This document shows positions 48,274 through 57,182 of a stretch of 64,000 nt of DNA, piece after piece. The stretch's first letter is position 1. Every line of letters begins with the position of its first letter. The notes below the pieces were generated by a model. That model was not told where the DNA came from, made no database searches, and saw nothing but the letters and a program-made list of their open reading frames with translations. The DNA comes from Rhodococcus oxybenzonivorans. GTDB taxonomy: Bacteria; Actinomycetota; Actinomycetes; Mycobacteriales; Mycobacteriaceae. The position numbers were made by a program, and so were the translations under genes. The stretch spans positions 4,898,001 to 4,962,000 of the forward strand of contig NZ_CP021354.1 in the NCBI RefSeq assembly GCF_003130705.1, read 5' to 3'.

Positions 48274-50307
48274 ATGCGCTCCGCCCCGCCGATGTCCTCC
48301 CCTGAGATCTCCGACTCCGAGTCTTCGCTGCTGCCCCGGATCTGGGCGCTGCTGCGGCCCTATCGGGGTTGGCTGGTCCTGGTCGGCGCGGCGATCGTCG
48401 TGTCGTCACTCCTCGGCGTCGTTCCACCGTTCCTCACCAGGGCAGTCTTCGACCGCGCACTGTTTCCCACCGACGGCAGCGGCGTCCATCTCACGCTGCT
48501 GATGTGGCTTGTTCTCGCGATGATCGGGGTGACATTGGTGAGCTCGCTCATCAGCGTCGGCCAGAGCTACCTCACCACCAAGGTCGGCAACCTGTCGATG
48601 GCCGATCTGCGCGAGCGGCTCTTCGCGCACCTCGAAAAGATGGAACTGGCCTTCTTCACCTCCACCAAGACCGGGTCGATCCAATCGCGACTGGCCAACG
48701 ACGTCGGCGGGGTCCGCTCCGTGCTCACCTCCACGGCATCGAGCATCCTGTCCAACGCGGTCACCGTCGCAGCGTCCCTCATCGCGATGGTGTTGTTGTC
48801 CTGGCAGTTGACGCTTCTCGCCGTGGCACTGCTACCCGGATTCGTCTACCTCCAGCGCCGCGTCGGCGCCCGGCGGCGGGCGCTGGCCCGAAAAACCCAG
48901 GAGTCGCTGTCGGACATGACCGCCATCACCGAAGAAGCACTGAGCGTCTCCGGTGTTCTCCTGACCAAGGTCTTCAACCAGTCGCAGGCCGAACTCGCGC
49001 GCTACCGCGCGGAGAACGCCCGGCAGACCGAGCTCCAAGTACGTCAGGCCATGGCAGGCCAGGGATTCTTCGCTGTGGTGGGTGCCTTCATGGCCATCAC
49101 CCCGGCCCTCGTGTATCTGCTCGCCGGCTATCTGATCAGCGGTGGGTACGGCCCGGCCATTTCGGCAGGGACCCTCGTCGCGTTCTCGACCCTGCAGGCC
49201 AGACTGCTGCAGCCGCTTGTGTCACTGATGCGGGTCACGCTCGACGTCCAGACGTCGATGGCGTTGTTCCGCCGCATCTTCGAGTATCTCGATCTGCAGC
49301 CGGCGATCGTCGATCGTCCCGACGCCGTCGCGCTACCCGCCGACTCCCCGGGCAAGGTGGAACTCGACGACGTCTCCTTCGCCTACCCCACTCCGGTGCG
49401 CCTGGCCACCGCCGACCCGGACCCCGTGGCTCTGCGAAGCCTCGGACGCGGCGGAGTCGGCGGCGGGATGCGCGGCTTCTCGGCCCCGACCACCCGCACC
49501 CCCGTAGTGGCCGACGAGGAGGTGATCGAGCCACGCCGCCCTCGACGCTGGGCGGTGGCGGGCACCTCTTTCGAGATCGAGCCGGGTCAACTCGCCGCCT
49601 TCGTCGGACCATCGGGCGCGGGTAAAACGACCCTCTGCTACCTGGTACCGCGGCTGTACGAAGTGGACCGCGGCGCCGTCCTCGTCGACGGATACGACGT
49701 ACGCGACCTGACCATGAGTTCACTTGCCGACGCGGTCGGGATGGTCACCCAGGACCCGTATCTGTTCCACGCCTCCATCGCAGACAACCTGCGATATGCC
49801 AAGCCCGACGCCACCGACGCCGAACTGCACGATGCGGCCACCGCCGCCAACATCCACCACCGCATTCTCGCTTTCGACAACGGTTACGACACGCTCGTCG
49901 GCGAACGTGGCTTCCGGCTCTCCGGCGGCGAGAAGCAGCGTCTTGCCATCGCACGAGTGCTGCTGAAGAACCCGCGCGTTCTCATTCTCGACGAAGCCAC
50001 CTCGGCACTCGACACCGTGTCCGAGCGGCTCGTCCAGCGAGCACTCGCCGAGGTGATGCGCGGGCGGACCACACTGGCGATCGCGCACCGGCTCTCCACG
50101 ATTCAGCATGCCGACGTCATTTTCGTGATCGACGAGGGTCGCCTGGTGGAACGCGGCACCCACGCCGAACTCCTTGCCCGTCAAGGCCTCTACGCGAGAC
50201 TGCATGCCGAACAGTTCGGCGGCGGCCAGGTGGAGTGTCGCTGCACCGACGGCATTCGATTCACGGACGGCACAGTGCTGGCACCGAGCCGCAGTCGCGA
50301 GAACTAG
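48274..50307 (+). CDS. ABC exporter, membrane plus ATPase half-transporter (MsbA-like)
   Basis: A 677-aa type IV ABC exporter. Six transmembrane helices occupy residues 30-330. The ATPase part has Walker A 'GPSGAGKTT', signature 'LSGGEKQRLAIARVL', Walker B '[12 protein letters not shown]' and 'AIAHRLSTIQHADVI'. Unusually, about 50 extra residues rich in Gly, Pro and Arg (about 375-428) sit between the first NBD strand ('LDDVSFAYP') and 'WAVAGTSFEIEPGQ'. It may export a lipid or drug as a homodimer. Start 48274 is used; ATG 48292 is an alternative. Convergent with the SDR gene (3-nt gap). Confidence 0.88.
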   Translation: MRSAPPMSSPEISDSESSLLPRIWALLRPYRGWLVLVGAAIVVSSLLGVVPPFLTRAVFDRALFPTDGSGVHLTLLMWLVLAMIGVTLVSSLISVGQSYLTTKVGNLSMADLRERLFAHLEKMELAFFTSTKTGSIQSRLANDVGGVRSVLTSTASSILSNAVTVAASLIAMVLLSWQLTLLAVALLPGFVYLQRRVGARRRALARKTQESLSDMTAITEEALSVSGVLLTKVFNQSQAELARYRAENARQTELQVRQAMAGQGFFAVVGAFMAITPALVYLLAGYLISGGYGPAISAGTLVAFSTLQARLLQPLVSLMRVTLDVQTSMALFRRIFEYLDLQPAIVDRPDAVALPADSPGKVELDDVSFAYPTPVRLATADPDPVALRSLGRGGVGGGMRGFSAPTTRTPVVADEEVIEPRRPRRWAVAGTSFEIEPGQLAAFVGPSGAGKTTLCYLVPRLYEVDRGAVLVDGYDVRDLTMSSLADAVGMVTQDPYLFHASIADNLRYAKPDATDAELHDAATAANIHHRILAFDNGYDTLVGERGFRLSGGEKQRLAIARVLLKNPRVLILDEATSALDTVSERLVQRALAEVMRGRTTLAIAHRLSTIQHADVIFVIDEGRLVERGTHAELLARQGLYARLHAEQFGGGQVECRCTDGIRFTDGTVLAPSRSREN

Positions 50308-50310
50308 TCG

Positions 50311-51150
50311 CTACAGGAACTTGCTGAACTGGTCGTTGGCCTTCTGCATCACGAAGTCGTACGGCGGCGAGAACTTACGGGCCCACCAGTATCCGAACCG
50401 GATGTCGGGCGAGGTGTACACCAGATAGCGGTTCTTCTTGATTCCTGTGAGGATGCAGGACGCTACCTTCTCCGGGCTGACCGCTCGCTTCTCGAATCGG
50501 TGGATCGCCTTCTCGATCCGCGGGTCGTTCCGATCCACTCCAGCGATCTCGACAGTGCCCACCAGCGGAGTCTTCACGGCACCCGGAACCACGAGACTGA
50601 CGCCGATACCGTGCCGCTTCAGGTCGAATCGCAGAACCTCGGACACCCCGCGGAGCCCGAATTTGCTTGCGCTGTAAGCGGCATGCCAGGGCAGCGCCAG
50701 CAGTCCCGCAGCAGACGACACGTTGACAAGGTGTCCACCGCGCCCCGCCCGCACCATCGGAGGGACGAAGCTTTCGATGATGTGGATCGGCCCCATCAGG
50801 TTGACGTCGATCATCGACTTCCAGTGGCGGTGCTCGAGGTTTTCGACCGTGCCCCACGCGGAGATACCGGCGACGTTCATCACGACGTCGAGGCTGCCGA
50901 ATTGATCGTGAATATCTGCTGCGAACGCCGTCACCGCGTCGTAATCGGACACGTCGAGCGCTCGTGAGAAGCTCACGGTTCCGCCCTGATTGCCAACCTG
51001 CTCCACCGTGTGAGCCAAGCCGACTTCATTGATGTCGGTGAGAAAGAGTTCGGCGCCTTCCGCGGCGGCCGCCAACGCCGTAGCGTGCCCGATCCCGCTA
51101 CCTGCACCTGTGATCAGGCACTTCTTGCCGTCCAGCGTCGTGATCGCCAT
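50311..51150 (-). CDS. Short-chain dehydrogenase/reductase
   Basis: A 279-aa classical SDR with 'LITGAGSGIGHATALAAAAE' (cofactor), 'NVAGISAWG' (NAG) and the catalytic set 'VNVSSAAGLLALPWHAAYSA', then 'SKFG' (Ser, Tyr, Lys). The C-terminal part ('RYLVYTSPDIRFGYWWARKF') resembles mycobacterial SDRs thought to act on lipids. The ATG at 51150 starts the family sequence. Confidence 0.88.
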   Translation of the reverse strand: MAITTLDGKKCLITGAGSGIGHATALAAAAEGAELFLTDINEVGLAHTVEQVGNQGGTVSFSRALDVSDYDAVTAFAADIHDQFGSLDVVMNVAGISAWGTVENLEHRHWKSMIDVNLMGPIHIIESFVPPMVRAGRGGHLVNVSSAAGLLALPWHAAYSASKFGLRGVSEVLRFDLKRHGIGVSLVVPGAVKTPLVGTVEIAGVDRNDPRIEKAIHRFEKRAVSPEKVASCILTGIKKNRYLVYTSPDIRFGYWWARKFSPPYDFVMQKANDQFSKFL

Positions 51151-51299
51151 TGTCGTGCGAGCCCCCGTCCTCACCGATCCGTGTCGGCTGGAAGTCTACG
51201 CACGCACAACGTTTGCGCGCACGCCCCCGAGGCGGGAGCACCCGGGTCCTCGGCAGCGTGGCGACAGAGCTGAGCCGGCTCTCCCCGAGCCGGCCCACT

Positions 51300-51443
51300 T
51301 CACAACCGCTGCGCCATTTCTTCCTGATATGTCCGGATCGTCCGTTCGATTCCGTTGGCGTCTTCTTCCCGTCCTCTGTGCCGGGCATCGTCGGCGCGCT
51401 CGCGCAGAACTCGAATCGCCTTCCGAAGCTCGGCGTCACTCAT
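51300..51443 (-). CDS. Short charged helical protein
   Basis: A 47-aa protein, 'MSDAELRKAIRVLRERADDA' followed by 'RHRGREEDANGIERTIRTYQ', almost certainly all alpha-helical and rich in Arg and Glu. An in-frame ATG at 51455 would give 51 aa. No family is recognised. It could be a coiled-coil or nucleic-acid-binding peptide. It stands alone between the SDR gene and a long gene-free stretch. Confidence 0.45.
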   Translation of the reverse strand: MSDAELRKAIRVLRERADDARHRGREEDANGIERTIRTYQEEMAQRL

Positions 51444-51455
51444 TCTGTGTTCCAT

Positions 51456-52089
51456 ATCACAATCATTCCCGACGACTCCCGGTTTGGCCAGGCATCGCGG
51501 GCGGTCACCGAAGACACCGAGGTAGAGCCGTTGCCGACGAGCGCACCAGTCAGACCGCATGATCGGCCGTCCTGCGGAGGTCACGCCGGAAGGCTTCTGG
51601 CGCGGCTGCGCGGCGGTCGGGCGGTGCAGATACTCCCCGTTCGCAGTAGTGTTCACGGCGCCGTCGCGGCCGAGCGACCTGCCGTAGTTGCAATGCACAA
51701 CGCAACACAATGGCCCTGAACTGCAAGTACAGGCCCCCCGCACTGCCGCGTGCCGGCAACTCGAGGCCGTCAGCAAACTCCCAGTGATTGAATGAGCAAT
51801 CAGCATTTGCGGCCGGGCGGCCGATCCGCCACATCTGCAGGAACGTCCACTGGACGCTCGGCCATTGAACCGTCAAGAGACGCGCCGGTATGACTTGCAT
51901 AGAGTCCGAACGGCTGAGCAGCGAGAGGTGCGCGATGCGCCGACCGTCGTCGAAACATGCATGACGCCGTCAGCGAGCGAAAGCGCACCGTTTCGCACCT
52001 CTGGCTGTGAGTTATCAATCGGTTATCATCATGGTACTGTGTCGTTCACACGACTGACGCGCGCACGAGAGAGGACCCGGCGGCTCACA
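51456..52089. other. Gene-free stretch upstream of the espR-like gene
   Basis: About 630 nt with no convincing gene. A plus-strand ORF from about 51558 ('IGRPAEVTPEGFWRG', 42 aa) lacks a ribosome site. The last 120 nt are less GC-rich ('GTTATCAATCGGTTATCATC' near 52010-52030) and look like the promoter of the next gene. Confidence 0.5.
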
Positions 52090-52506
52090 ATGGCAGATTT
52101 TGCTGCGCGGTTGAACAAGCTCTTCGACACGGTCCACCCTCCGGGACGTAAACCGCACACCAACGCAGAGGTGGCTTCGGCGCTCATTGCCGACGGGCAT
52201 CAAATCTCGAAGCCCTACATTTCGCAGCTTCGCTCCGGGCAGCGCACAAATCCTTCGGACGAGACCGTCGCGGCATTCGCCCGCTTCTTCAAGGTTAAGC
52301 CCGAATATTTCTTCAACGACATCTACGCAGCCAAGATCGACCACGACCTCGAACTCTTGTCGCAGCTCCAGGGCTACGGACTACGCAAACTGTCGAGCCG
52401 CGCGTTCGACTTGTCCGAGGAGTCACAGAATCTGCTTACCACGATGGCCGAGAAGCTTCGCGCCAGCGAGGGTCTGCCCGAGGTACCGCCGGACGCGTCC
52501 CGGTAG
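52090..52506 (+). CDS. espR: EspR-like nucleoid-associated regulator
   Basis: A 138-aa XRE-type DNA-binding protein that resembles M. tuberculosis EspR (Rv3849) along its length: 'FAARLNKLFDTVHPPGRKPH', 'ISKPYISQLRSGQRTNPS', 'AAFARFFKVKPEYFFND', and a C-terminal dimerisation part. EspR loops DNA and controls ESX-1 and cell-wall genes. The ATG at 52090 gives the same N-terminus as EspR. A long AT-richer region upstream suggests autoregulation, which EspR is known to do. Confidence 0.85.
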   Translation: MADFAARLNKLFDTVHPPGRKPHTNAEVASALIADGHQISKPYISQLRSGQRTNPSDETVAAFARFFKVKPEYFFNDIYAAKIDHDLELLSQLQGYGLRKLSSRAFDLSEESQNLLTTMAEKLRASEGLPEVPPDASR

Positions 52507-52683
52507 CACCGATTTTTCGCGCCGGATACGGAACCTCTTCCGGCACTGCGCTATACATGACCACGCCGCTCGTATGCCGAGCGTACCGGACGAGCCGAGC
52601 CCGGGTACCGACCTTCCTGTCTGAGCGCTGAGCCCACCCGGGAATCGCACGCGCGGCGACTCCCGTTGGCGCATGATGGAGCA

Positions 52684-54102
52684 ATGCCTGACAGACCGCA
52701 GCTCGGTCCCACGATTTTCGTGCTCTTCGGCGCCACCGGGGACCTGTCCAAACGGATGGTGCTCCCGGCCTTCTTCCAGCTCGCACGATCAGGTCTTCTC
52801 GGTTCTCGATGGATGTTGATCGGCACCGGGCGGGGCACGGTCACCGATGATCACTTCCGGGCCCACGTGCGGGACTCCCTCACCCAGTTCGGCGGCGGGC
52901 ACACCGACGACGGCTGGGACGACTTCGCGCAGCGCCTGCGATTCGCCGGTGGCGGTTTCACGCCCGAAGACCCCGGGACGCTACCGAGCACCGTGCAGGA
53001 CGCGCGGGATTCGCTCGGCGTTCCCGACGCTCAACTCGTCCACTATCTGGCACTTCCCCCGAGCACCTTCGCCGACACCACACGAGCTCTCGGCGCGCAC
53101 GACCTGGCGCGCGGTTCCCGGGTCGTCTACGAAAAGCCGTTCGGTACCTCACAATCCGCTTTCCGTGAACTCGACGCCGCAGTACACGAGGTTCTCGACG
53201 AGAAGCAGATCTATCGCATCGACCATTTCCTCGGCAAGGAAAGCACCCAGAATCTGCACATCCTGCGATTTGCCAACGGGTTGATCGAGGGAGTCTGGAA
53301 CCGCGAACACGTCGAACAGGTCCAGATCGACATCCCCGAAACCTTGGACATCGACGACCGCGCCCGCTTCTACGACGCCACCGGTGCGGTCCTCGACATG
53401 CTCGTGACTCACCTGTTCCAGGTCGCTGCGGAGATCGCGATGGAGCCGCCCCTGAGCCTGGGCGCCGACGACCTCCAGTCTGCACGCGAATCGGTGATCG
53501 GAGCGTTCCGCCCGCTCGACCCCACCGAAGTGGTCCTCGGCCAGTACGAGGGATACCGAGACGTCGACGGTGTCGCCGACGATTCGGAGACGGAAACTTT
53601 CGTCGCCGCACGGTTGTGGGTCGACACCGACCGCTGGCGGGGTGTGCCGTTCCTGCTTCGGACGGGCAAGATGCTGGGCGTCGCGAAGCAACGCGTGAGC
53701 CTGGTGTTCCGGACCCCGGAAGGCCCTCTTTCCGACATCCCACCGGACGGCGCCGTGCTGACCTTCGATCTGTCCGGGGACGGCGAGATCGACATGTCGA
53801 TGGTGGTCAAGGAGCCCGGTCCCGACGACGAACTGTCGGTGGGCCACCTGAGTCTTCCTCTCGACACGATGCCACTCGGCCATGCTCTCGCACCGTATTC
53901 GCGCCTGATCCTGGACGTACTGCACGGCGACCGGTCACTCTTCACCCGTCCGGACGGGCTTGCCCACGTCTGGGACGTCGCAGACCCGTTGCTGAACAGG
54001 CCGCCCGCCGTCAAGCTGTATCCGGGGGGATCCATGGGACCGCCGGAGGCCGACAAGCTCGCCTCGCCGTGTGGATGGCTGGTCACGCAGTCGACCGGAT
54101 GA
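52684..54102 (+). CDS. zwf: Glucose-6-phosphate 1-dehydrogenase
   Basis: A 472-aa NADP-dependent enzyme opening the pentose-phosphate pathway. The cofactor motif is 'LFGATGDLSKRMVLPAFF', 'YEKPFGTS' binds substrate, and the catalytic loop is 'RIDHFLGKEST' with the active-site His. The C-terminal domain has 'FLLRTGKML' and 'LILDVLHGD'. GGAG lies just before the ATG. It stands apart from tal, tkt and opcA genes, so it is probably a second, stand-alone zwf; such copies exist in mycobacteria too. Confidence 0.93.
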   Translation: MPDRPQLGPTIFVLFGATGDLSKRMVLPAFFQLARSGLLGSRWMLIGTGRGTVTDDHFRAHVRDSLTQFGGGHTDDGWDDFAQRLRFAGGGFTPEDPGTLPSTVQDARDSLGVPDAQLVHYLALPPSTFADTTRALGAHDLARGSRVVYEKPFGTSQSAFRELDAAVHEVLDEKQIYRIDHFLGKESTQNLHILRFANGLIEGVWNREHVEQVQIDIPETLDIDDRARFYDATGAVLDMLVTHLFQVAAEIAMEPPLSLGADDLQSARESVIGAFRPLDPTEVVLGQYEGYRDVDGVADDSETETFVAARLWVDTDRWRGVPFLLRTGKMLGVAKQRVSLVFRTPEGPLSDIPPDGAVLTFDLSGDGEIDMSMVVKEPGPDDELSVGHLSLPLDTMPLGHALAPYSRLILDVLHGDRSLFTRPDGLAHVWDVADPLLNRPPAVKLYPGGSMGPPEADKLASPCGWLVTQSTG

Positions 54103-54146
54103 GCCGCCCTCCGCGACAAGTGGACTCGGACCGAAGAGGAGACGAC

Positions 54147-54392
54147 GTGGACAACGAAGAGATCGAAAAGCGTATTCAGGCTCTCGTCGAGCAGGAGCAC
54201 GAACTGCGGGCGCAGTTGCAGGACAGCGAGCTGGCCCCCGAGGAGGAACGCGCACAGCTGGCCGCGTTGGAAACCTCACTCGATCAGTGCTGGGATCTTC
54301 TGCGCCGACGCCGGGCTCGTCTCGACGCAGGACAGAACCCGGACGAGGCCTCGGTCCGTCCGGCGTCGGAGGTCGAGGACTACCTCCAGTAG
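54147..54392 (+). CDS. DUF2630 protein
   Basis: An 81-aa helical protein ('DNEEIEKRIQALVEQEHELR', 'CWDLLRRRRARLDAGQNPDE') matching the small DUF2630 family of actinobacteria, probably a two-helix coiled coil. GTG at 54147 is preceded by AGAGGAGA. It follows zwf by 44 nt, and the two are probably co-transcribed. Confidence 0.85.
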   Translation: MDNEEIEKRIQALVEQEHELRAQLQDSELAPEEERAQLAALETSLDQCWDLLRRRRARLDAGQNPDEASVRPASEVEDYLQ

Positions 54393-54399
54393 AAGGCGG

Positions 54400-55416
54400 T
54401 CAGGGCACCGACTCTTCCGATGCCGGCTCCGTAGCCGCGACCGGCACGGGCGAGTGACGGATTTCGGCGTACGCCTCCGCGAGTTGCAGCACCCATCGGC
54501 GCGGTGACATCCCCTGCGGTGGAGCTATCCACTCGGTGTCGAGCACCTCGGAACCGGCTGGGTCGTCGATCCAGCGGGCCAAAATCCTGCTGCGCTCGGT
54601 GGTCGACTCGGGCAGATTCTGCGCCCGCGTCTCGAACATGCCCGCGCCGGCCTGCAGATACAGCGCGTCCATAACGTGAGCGATCGAATCAGACGCCCGC
54701 AGAACGGTGGTGCTGCCCTTGCCGTCGCCCTCCACGACTTCGGGGAATCGGGAGACGAGCACAGAATGCAACACGCTCATCCGGCGAAGATCGCGGCGTG
54801 CGCGCAGCCAGGTCTCCACCAGCACCCACACTGTGCCGGCCGAAACCACCACAGCGGCGATCGTGTACGCACCGGAGGATCCGATGATCCACGTCTCCCC
54901 CGCCGCCTCCCGGACGAGTCCCACGACCGCGGCGACGAGAACCATCGCCGATCCCACCACGACGAGGGCGATGCCGCGGCCGAGAGGGGTCCATGCGACG
55001 TGCAAGATACCGGTGATCACCACCGATGCCAGCGCGAGCACGATGAACACCAGGGCCGGGACGGGGTAACCACCGGCAAGCGCCGTTCCGACCAGGACCG
55101 CGGCCGCATAGATCACGGTGGCGACAGCGCGTAGGGCGCGGCGCGGCAAAATCGGCCAGACCGACACCGCACCTACGGCGCTCGCGGCAGCGAAGAGGGT
55201 CCACGCCAACTCGAGGAGGATCTCCGACAGCCCGGCCGTCGGCGCCAGCGCGTCGAGACGCAAGGCGACATCCGGGACGGCCAACGTAGACGCGCACGCG
55301 GCGCTGGACACCGCGATCACCATCGCGATCCGCAGTGGTGTCGGCTGGCGTGCCGCGACCCTGCCTGTGCGGGCGCCGGCTGCGATCCAGACGACGAGCG
55401 CGACAATCCAGCCCAT
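54400..55416 (-). CDS. Polytopic membrane protein (MAB_1171c-like)
   Basis: A 338-aa protein with seven or eight predicted membrane helices (residues 1-215, e.g. 'GWIVALVVWIAAGARTGRVA', 'TIAAVVVSAGTVWVLVETWL') and a soluble C-terminal part of 120 residues ('RRMSVLHSVLVSRFPEVVEG', 'SDSIAHVMDALYLQAGAGMF'). This layout and its position after an ImmA/IrrE peptidase resemble the MAB_1171c family of putative membrane transporters. Its ATG overlaps the stop of the peptidase gene, so the two are translationally coupled. Substrate and role are unknown. Confidence 0.7.
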   Translation of the reverse strand: MGWIVALVVWIAAGARTGRVAARQPTPLRIAMVIAVSSAACASTLAVPDVALRLDALAPTAGLSEILLELAWTLFAAASAVGAVSVWPILPRRALRAVATVIYAAAVLVGTALAGGYPVPALVFIVLALASVVITGILHVAWTPLGRGIALVVVGSAMVLVAAVVGLVREAAGETWIIGSSGAYTIAAVVVSAGTVWVLVETWLRARRDLRRMSVLHSVLVSRFPEVVEGDGKGSTTVLRASDSIAHVMDALYLQAGAGMFETRAQNLPESTTERSRILARWIDDPAGSEVLDTEWIAPPQGMSPRRWVLQLAEAYAEIRHSPVPVAATEPASEESVP

Positions 55417-55916
55417 CAGCCGATCGCCTCGTCGTAGCGGAGCACCGACACCGGCGTTCCCCTGCCCTTCATCGTCCTGAGCTGCAGGAGCAACATCGAT
55501 GCGAACGTCTCGGCCTCCCACTCCGCCACGTCACCGGAAGTCTGCTCGCCGCCACGCATTCGCGAGCGCTGACTGAGCATGTACGCGATCAAGTCGTCGC
55601 CGGCCTCGAGCGTTGCCGCGACGATCTCGGCACCCTCATGCCGAAACACGATGTGCCCCAGTTCATGTGCAAGAGTGCGGTCGACGTCGGGAAGTCCCGG
55701 GGCGAGCACGATGACGTCCCTGTCGGGGTATGCACGTCGCTGACCACAGACGCCCGGCGCCATCGGCGTCGTGAAGTCGAGTTCGATGGGACGCTGCCGT
55801 TCGCGGGCAACTGCATCTACGACATCCCCGAGTGAGACCGCTTCTGCCCGGGCGGCAGCGTCACAGACCGCATCCACGGCTGCTGCCACCCGTCGATGAG
55901 AACGGCTTCCTGCCAC
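55416..55916 (-). CDS. ImmA/IrrE-family zinc metallopeptidase
   Basis: A 166-aa protein with the gluzincin motif 'HELGHIVFRHE' (HExxH, catalytic Glu) near residue 80 and a downstream Glu ('EWEAETFASMLL') that would be the third zinc ligand. ImmA-type peptidases cleave repressors or anti-sigma-like partners, often encoded next to them. The GTG at 55916 has GGGAGGG 8 nt upstream. The gene lies between a Ser/Thr/Pro-rich membrane protein (2-nt gap) and a polytopic membrane protein (overlap), so the target may be a membrane protein. Confidence 0.85.
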   Translation of the reverse strand: MAGSRSHRRVAAAVDAVCDAAARAEAVSLGDVVDAVARERQRPIELDFTTPMAPGVCGQRRAYPDRDVIVLAPGLPDVDRTLAHELGHIVFRHEGAEIVAATLEAGDDLIAYMLSQRSRMRGGEQTSGDVAEWEAETFASMLLLQLRTMKGRGTPVSVLRYDEAIG

Positions 55917-55918
55917 GA

Positions 55919-56743
55919 CTACATCCCTCCCGTAGGTGCCGGCGGGAAGAACTCCGCCCGGGCGGCCGCGATGCGCGCCTGCTGTGCGCGCGCACCCTTG
56001 AAGGTCAGCGCACCGGCCCCACCCGCGCAGCCGAGAAGAAGTCCCACACCGCCGAGCACTGCAAACGCAGGTAGTGGCTCACTATGAACGACCGGCGCGA
56101 CTGCCGGCGGTGCGGAGTCCGGAACTGCGGCGGGTGCCGGTCGCACGCCGGGCCGCACTGGGTCCTGCGCTGGTGCGTTCTCCTCGGCCGCATCGCCGGG
56201 AAGGCTCGTTCCATTGGAGTGTGGTGGCGCGTCCGCCGCCGGCGGGCCCTGGGGACCTCCCGGCGAGGTGCCAGGCCCGGGACCTTCCGGTCCACTTCCC
56301 GACGCAGGGGGTACACCTACTGCCACACCTCCGTCGCCGGATTCGGGATCGCTCGACGTGTCGGGACGGGTGATGTTCGGTACCGGGTCCGACGGCAGGT
56401 GCCCGTACGGGGGAACGACCACCTGTGGAGCGGGAGGAGTCGACGGCTCGCTGGTCTCGGACGGCTCCGTCGTCTCCGGAGGATCGGTGGTTTCGGATGG
56501 CTCGGTAGTTTCGGATGGCTCGGACGTTTCGGAAGGCTCGGTGGTGTGGGGGTTATGGCCGCAGTCGTGATATCCCTCGCACGGGTGTGACCCCACACCT
56601 GGATGCGTCGAGCCGCCGCCGACGTCGGGATCTGCAGATGCGGTCGACGGGAACACTGAGAAAGTGCCCCATCCGAGAACGGAGAGAAAGGCCAGCGCGA
56701 GCCCCAGCATGATCAGGTTCCGGATCACACGACGTGCTGCCAC
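55919..56743 (-). CDS. Ser/Thr/Pro/Glu-rich membrane-anchored surface protein
   Basis: A 274-aa protein with an N-terminal signal/anchor ('LIMLGLALAFLSVLGWGTFS'), a short Cys-containing stretch ('HPCEGYHDCGHNPH'), then a tandem repeat of about six P-S/P-E-T-T/S-E units (about residues 66-98), a long Pro/Gly-rich region, and a C-terminal helix ('VLGGVGLLLGCAGGAGALTF') with a short basic tail. It looks like a mucin-like, possibly O-mannosylated wall protein. It is coupled to the peptidase downstream. The start is GTG at 56743. Confidence 0.75.
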   Translation of the reverse strand: MAARRVIRNLIMLGLALAFLSVLGWGTFSVFPSTASADPDVGGGSTHPGVGSHPCEGYHDCGHNPHTTEPSETSEPSETTEPSETTDPPETTEPSETSEPSTPPAPQVVVPPYGHLPSDPVPNITRPDTSSDPESGDGGVAVGVPPASGSGPEGPGPGTSPGGPQGPPAADAPPHSNGTSLPGDAAEENAPAQDPVRPGVRPAPAAVPDSAPPAVAPVVHSEPLPAFAVLGGVGLLLGCAGGAGALTFKGARAQQARIAAARAEFFPPAPTGGM

Positions 56744-56975
56744 TGCGCACCCCCCTCTGGTATCGATCCAACACCTCAGGCGGCGTCGACGCTGCCATGG
56801 TAACGAGCGGACGGTTCGGAGGTGCTGGTGGTGCCGGAGTCGGGGGCCGGCACCACCAGCTATGCCCGAGCCACGTGGGACTCGGGCGGCTTTGTCGGTG
56901 AACCACCGAAGGCATGCGTGCGTCGGATGGTTCGTCGCAGGGACAGCGTCGGTCGGCCGCCCCGGAACGTCGACA

Positions 56976-57182
56976 TCAGAACGTCCCGGCGACCGTCACC
57001 TCGGACGGCTGCACGGCAGTGTTCGGCGCCGGCTGGACATCGGTCGCGAACGAAGTGGCGTGGCCCATCATCGCCGCCCCCACACCCATTGCGACGGCCG
57101 CCGCCGCCGTGCCTATTACGACGGCTTTCGCCGCTGCAGTGAGCGCAGCGCGGGCGGCACCGGATGAGCGCCTCTCGTTCAC
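56976..57182 (-). CDS. Small secreted or membrane peptide, 68 aa
   Basis: Begins 'NERRSSGAARAALTAAAKAV' and continues into a hydrophobic Ala/Gly/Val-rich segment (about residues 20-42), then 26 polar residues ('FATDVQPAPNTAVQPSE'). Its GTG start overlaps the stop of the 30-aa ORF upstream by 4 nt, suggesting a coupled pair. No family is known. The region is coding-like, but evidence is limited. Confidence 0.4.
   Translation of the reverse strand: MNERRSSGAARAALTAAAKAVVIGTAAAAVAMGVGAAMMGHATSFATDVQPAPNTAVQPSEVTVAGTF

Noticed and set aside
51558..51690. 42-aa plus-strand ORF with two Cys in the gap before the espR-like gene
   Set aside because: No ribosome site, no family resemblance, and the length is expected by chance at this GC content.
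56400..56580. Tandem repeat GGCTCGGT/TTTCGGA considered as a non-coding satellite
   Set aside because: It is the coding repeat of the Pro-Ser-Glu-Thr units in the minus-strand surface protein.
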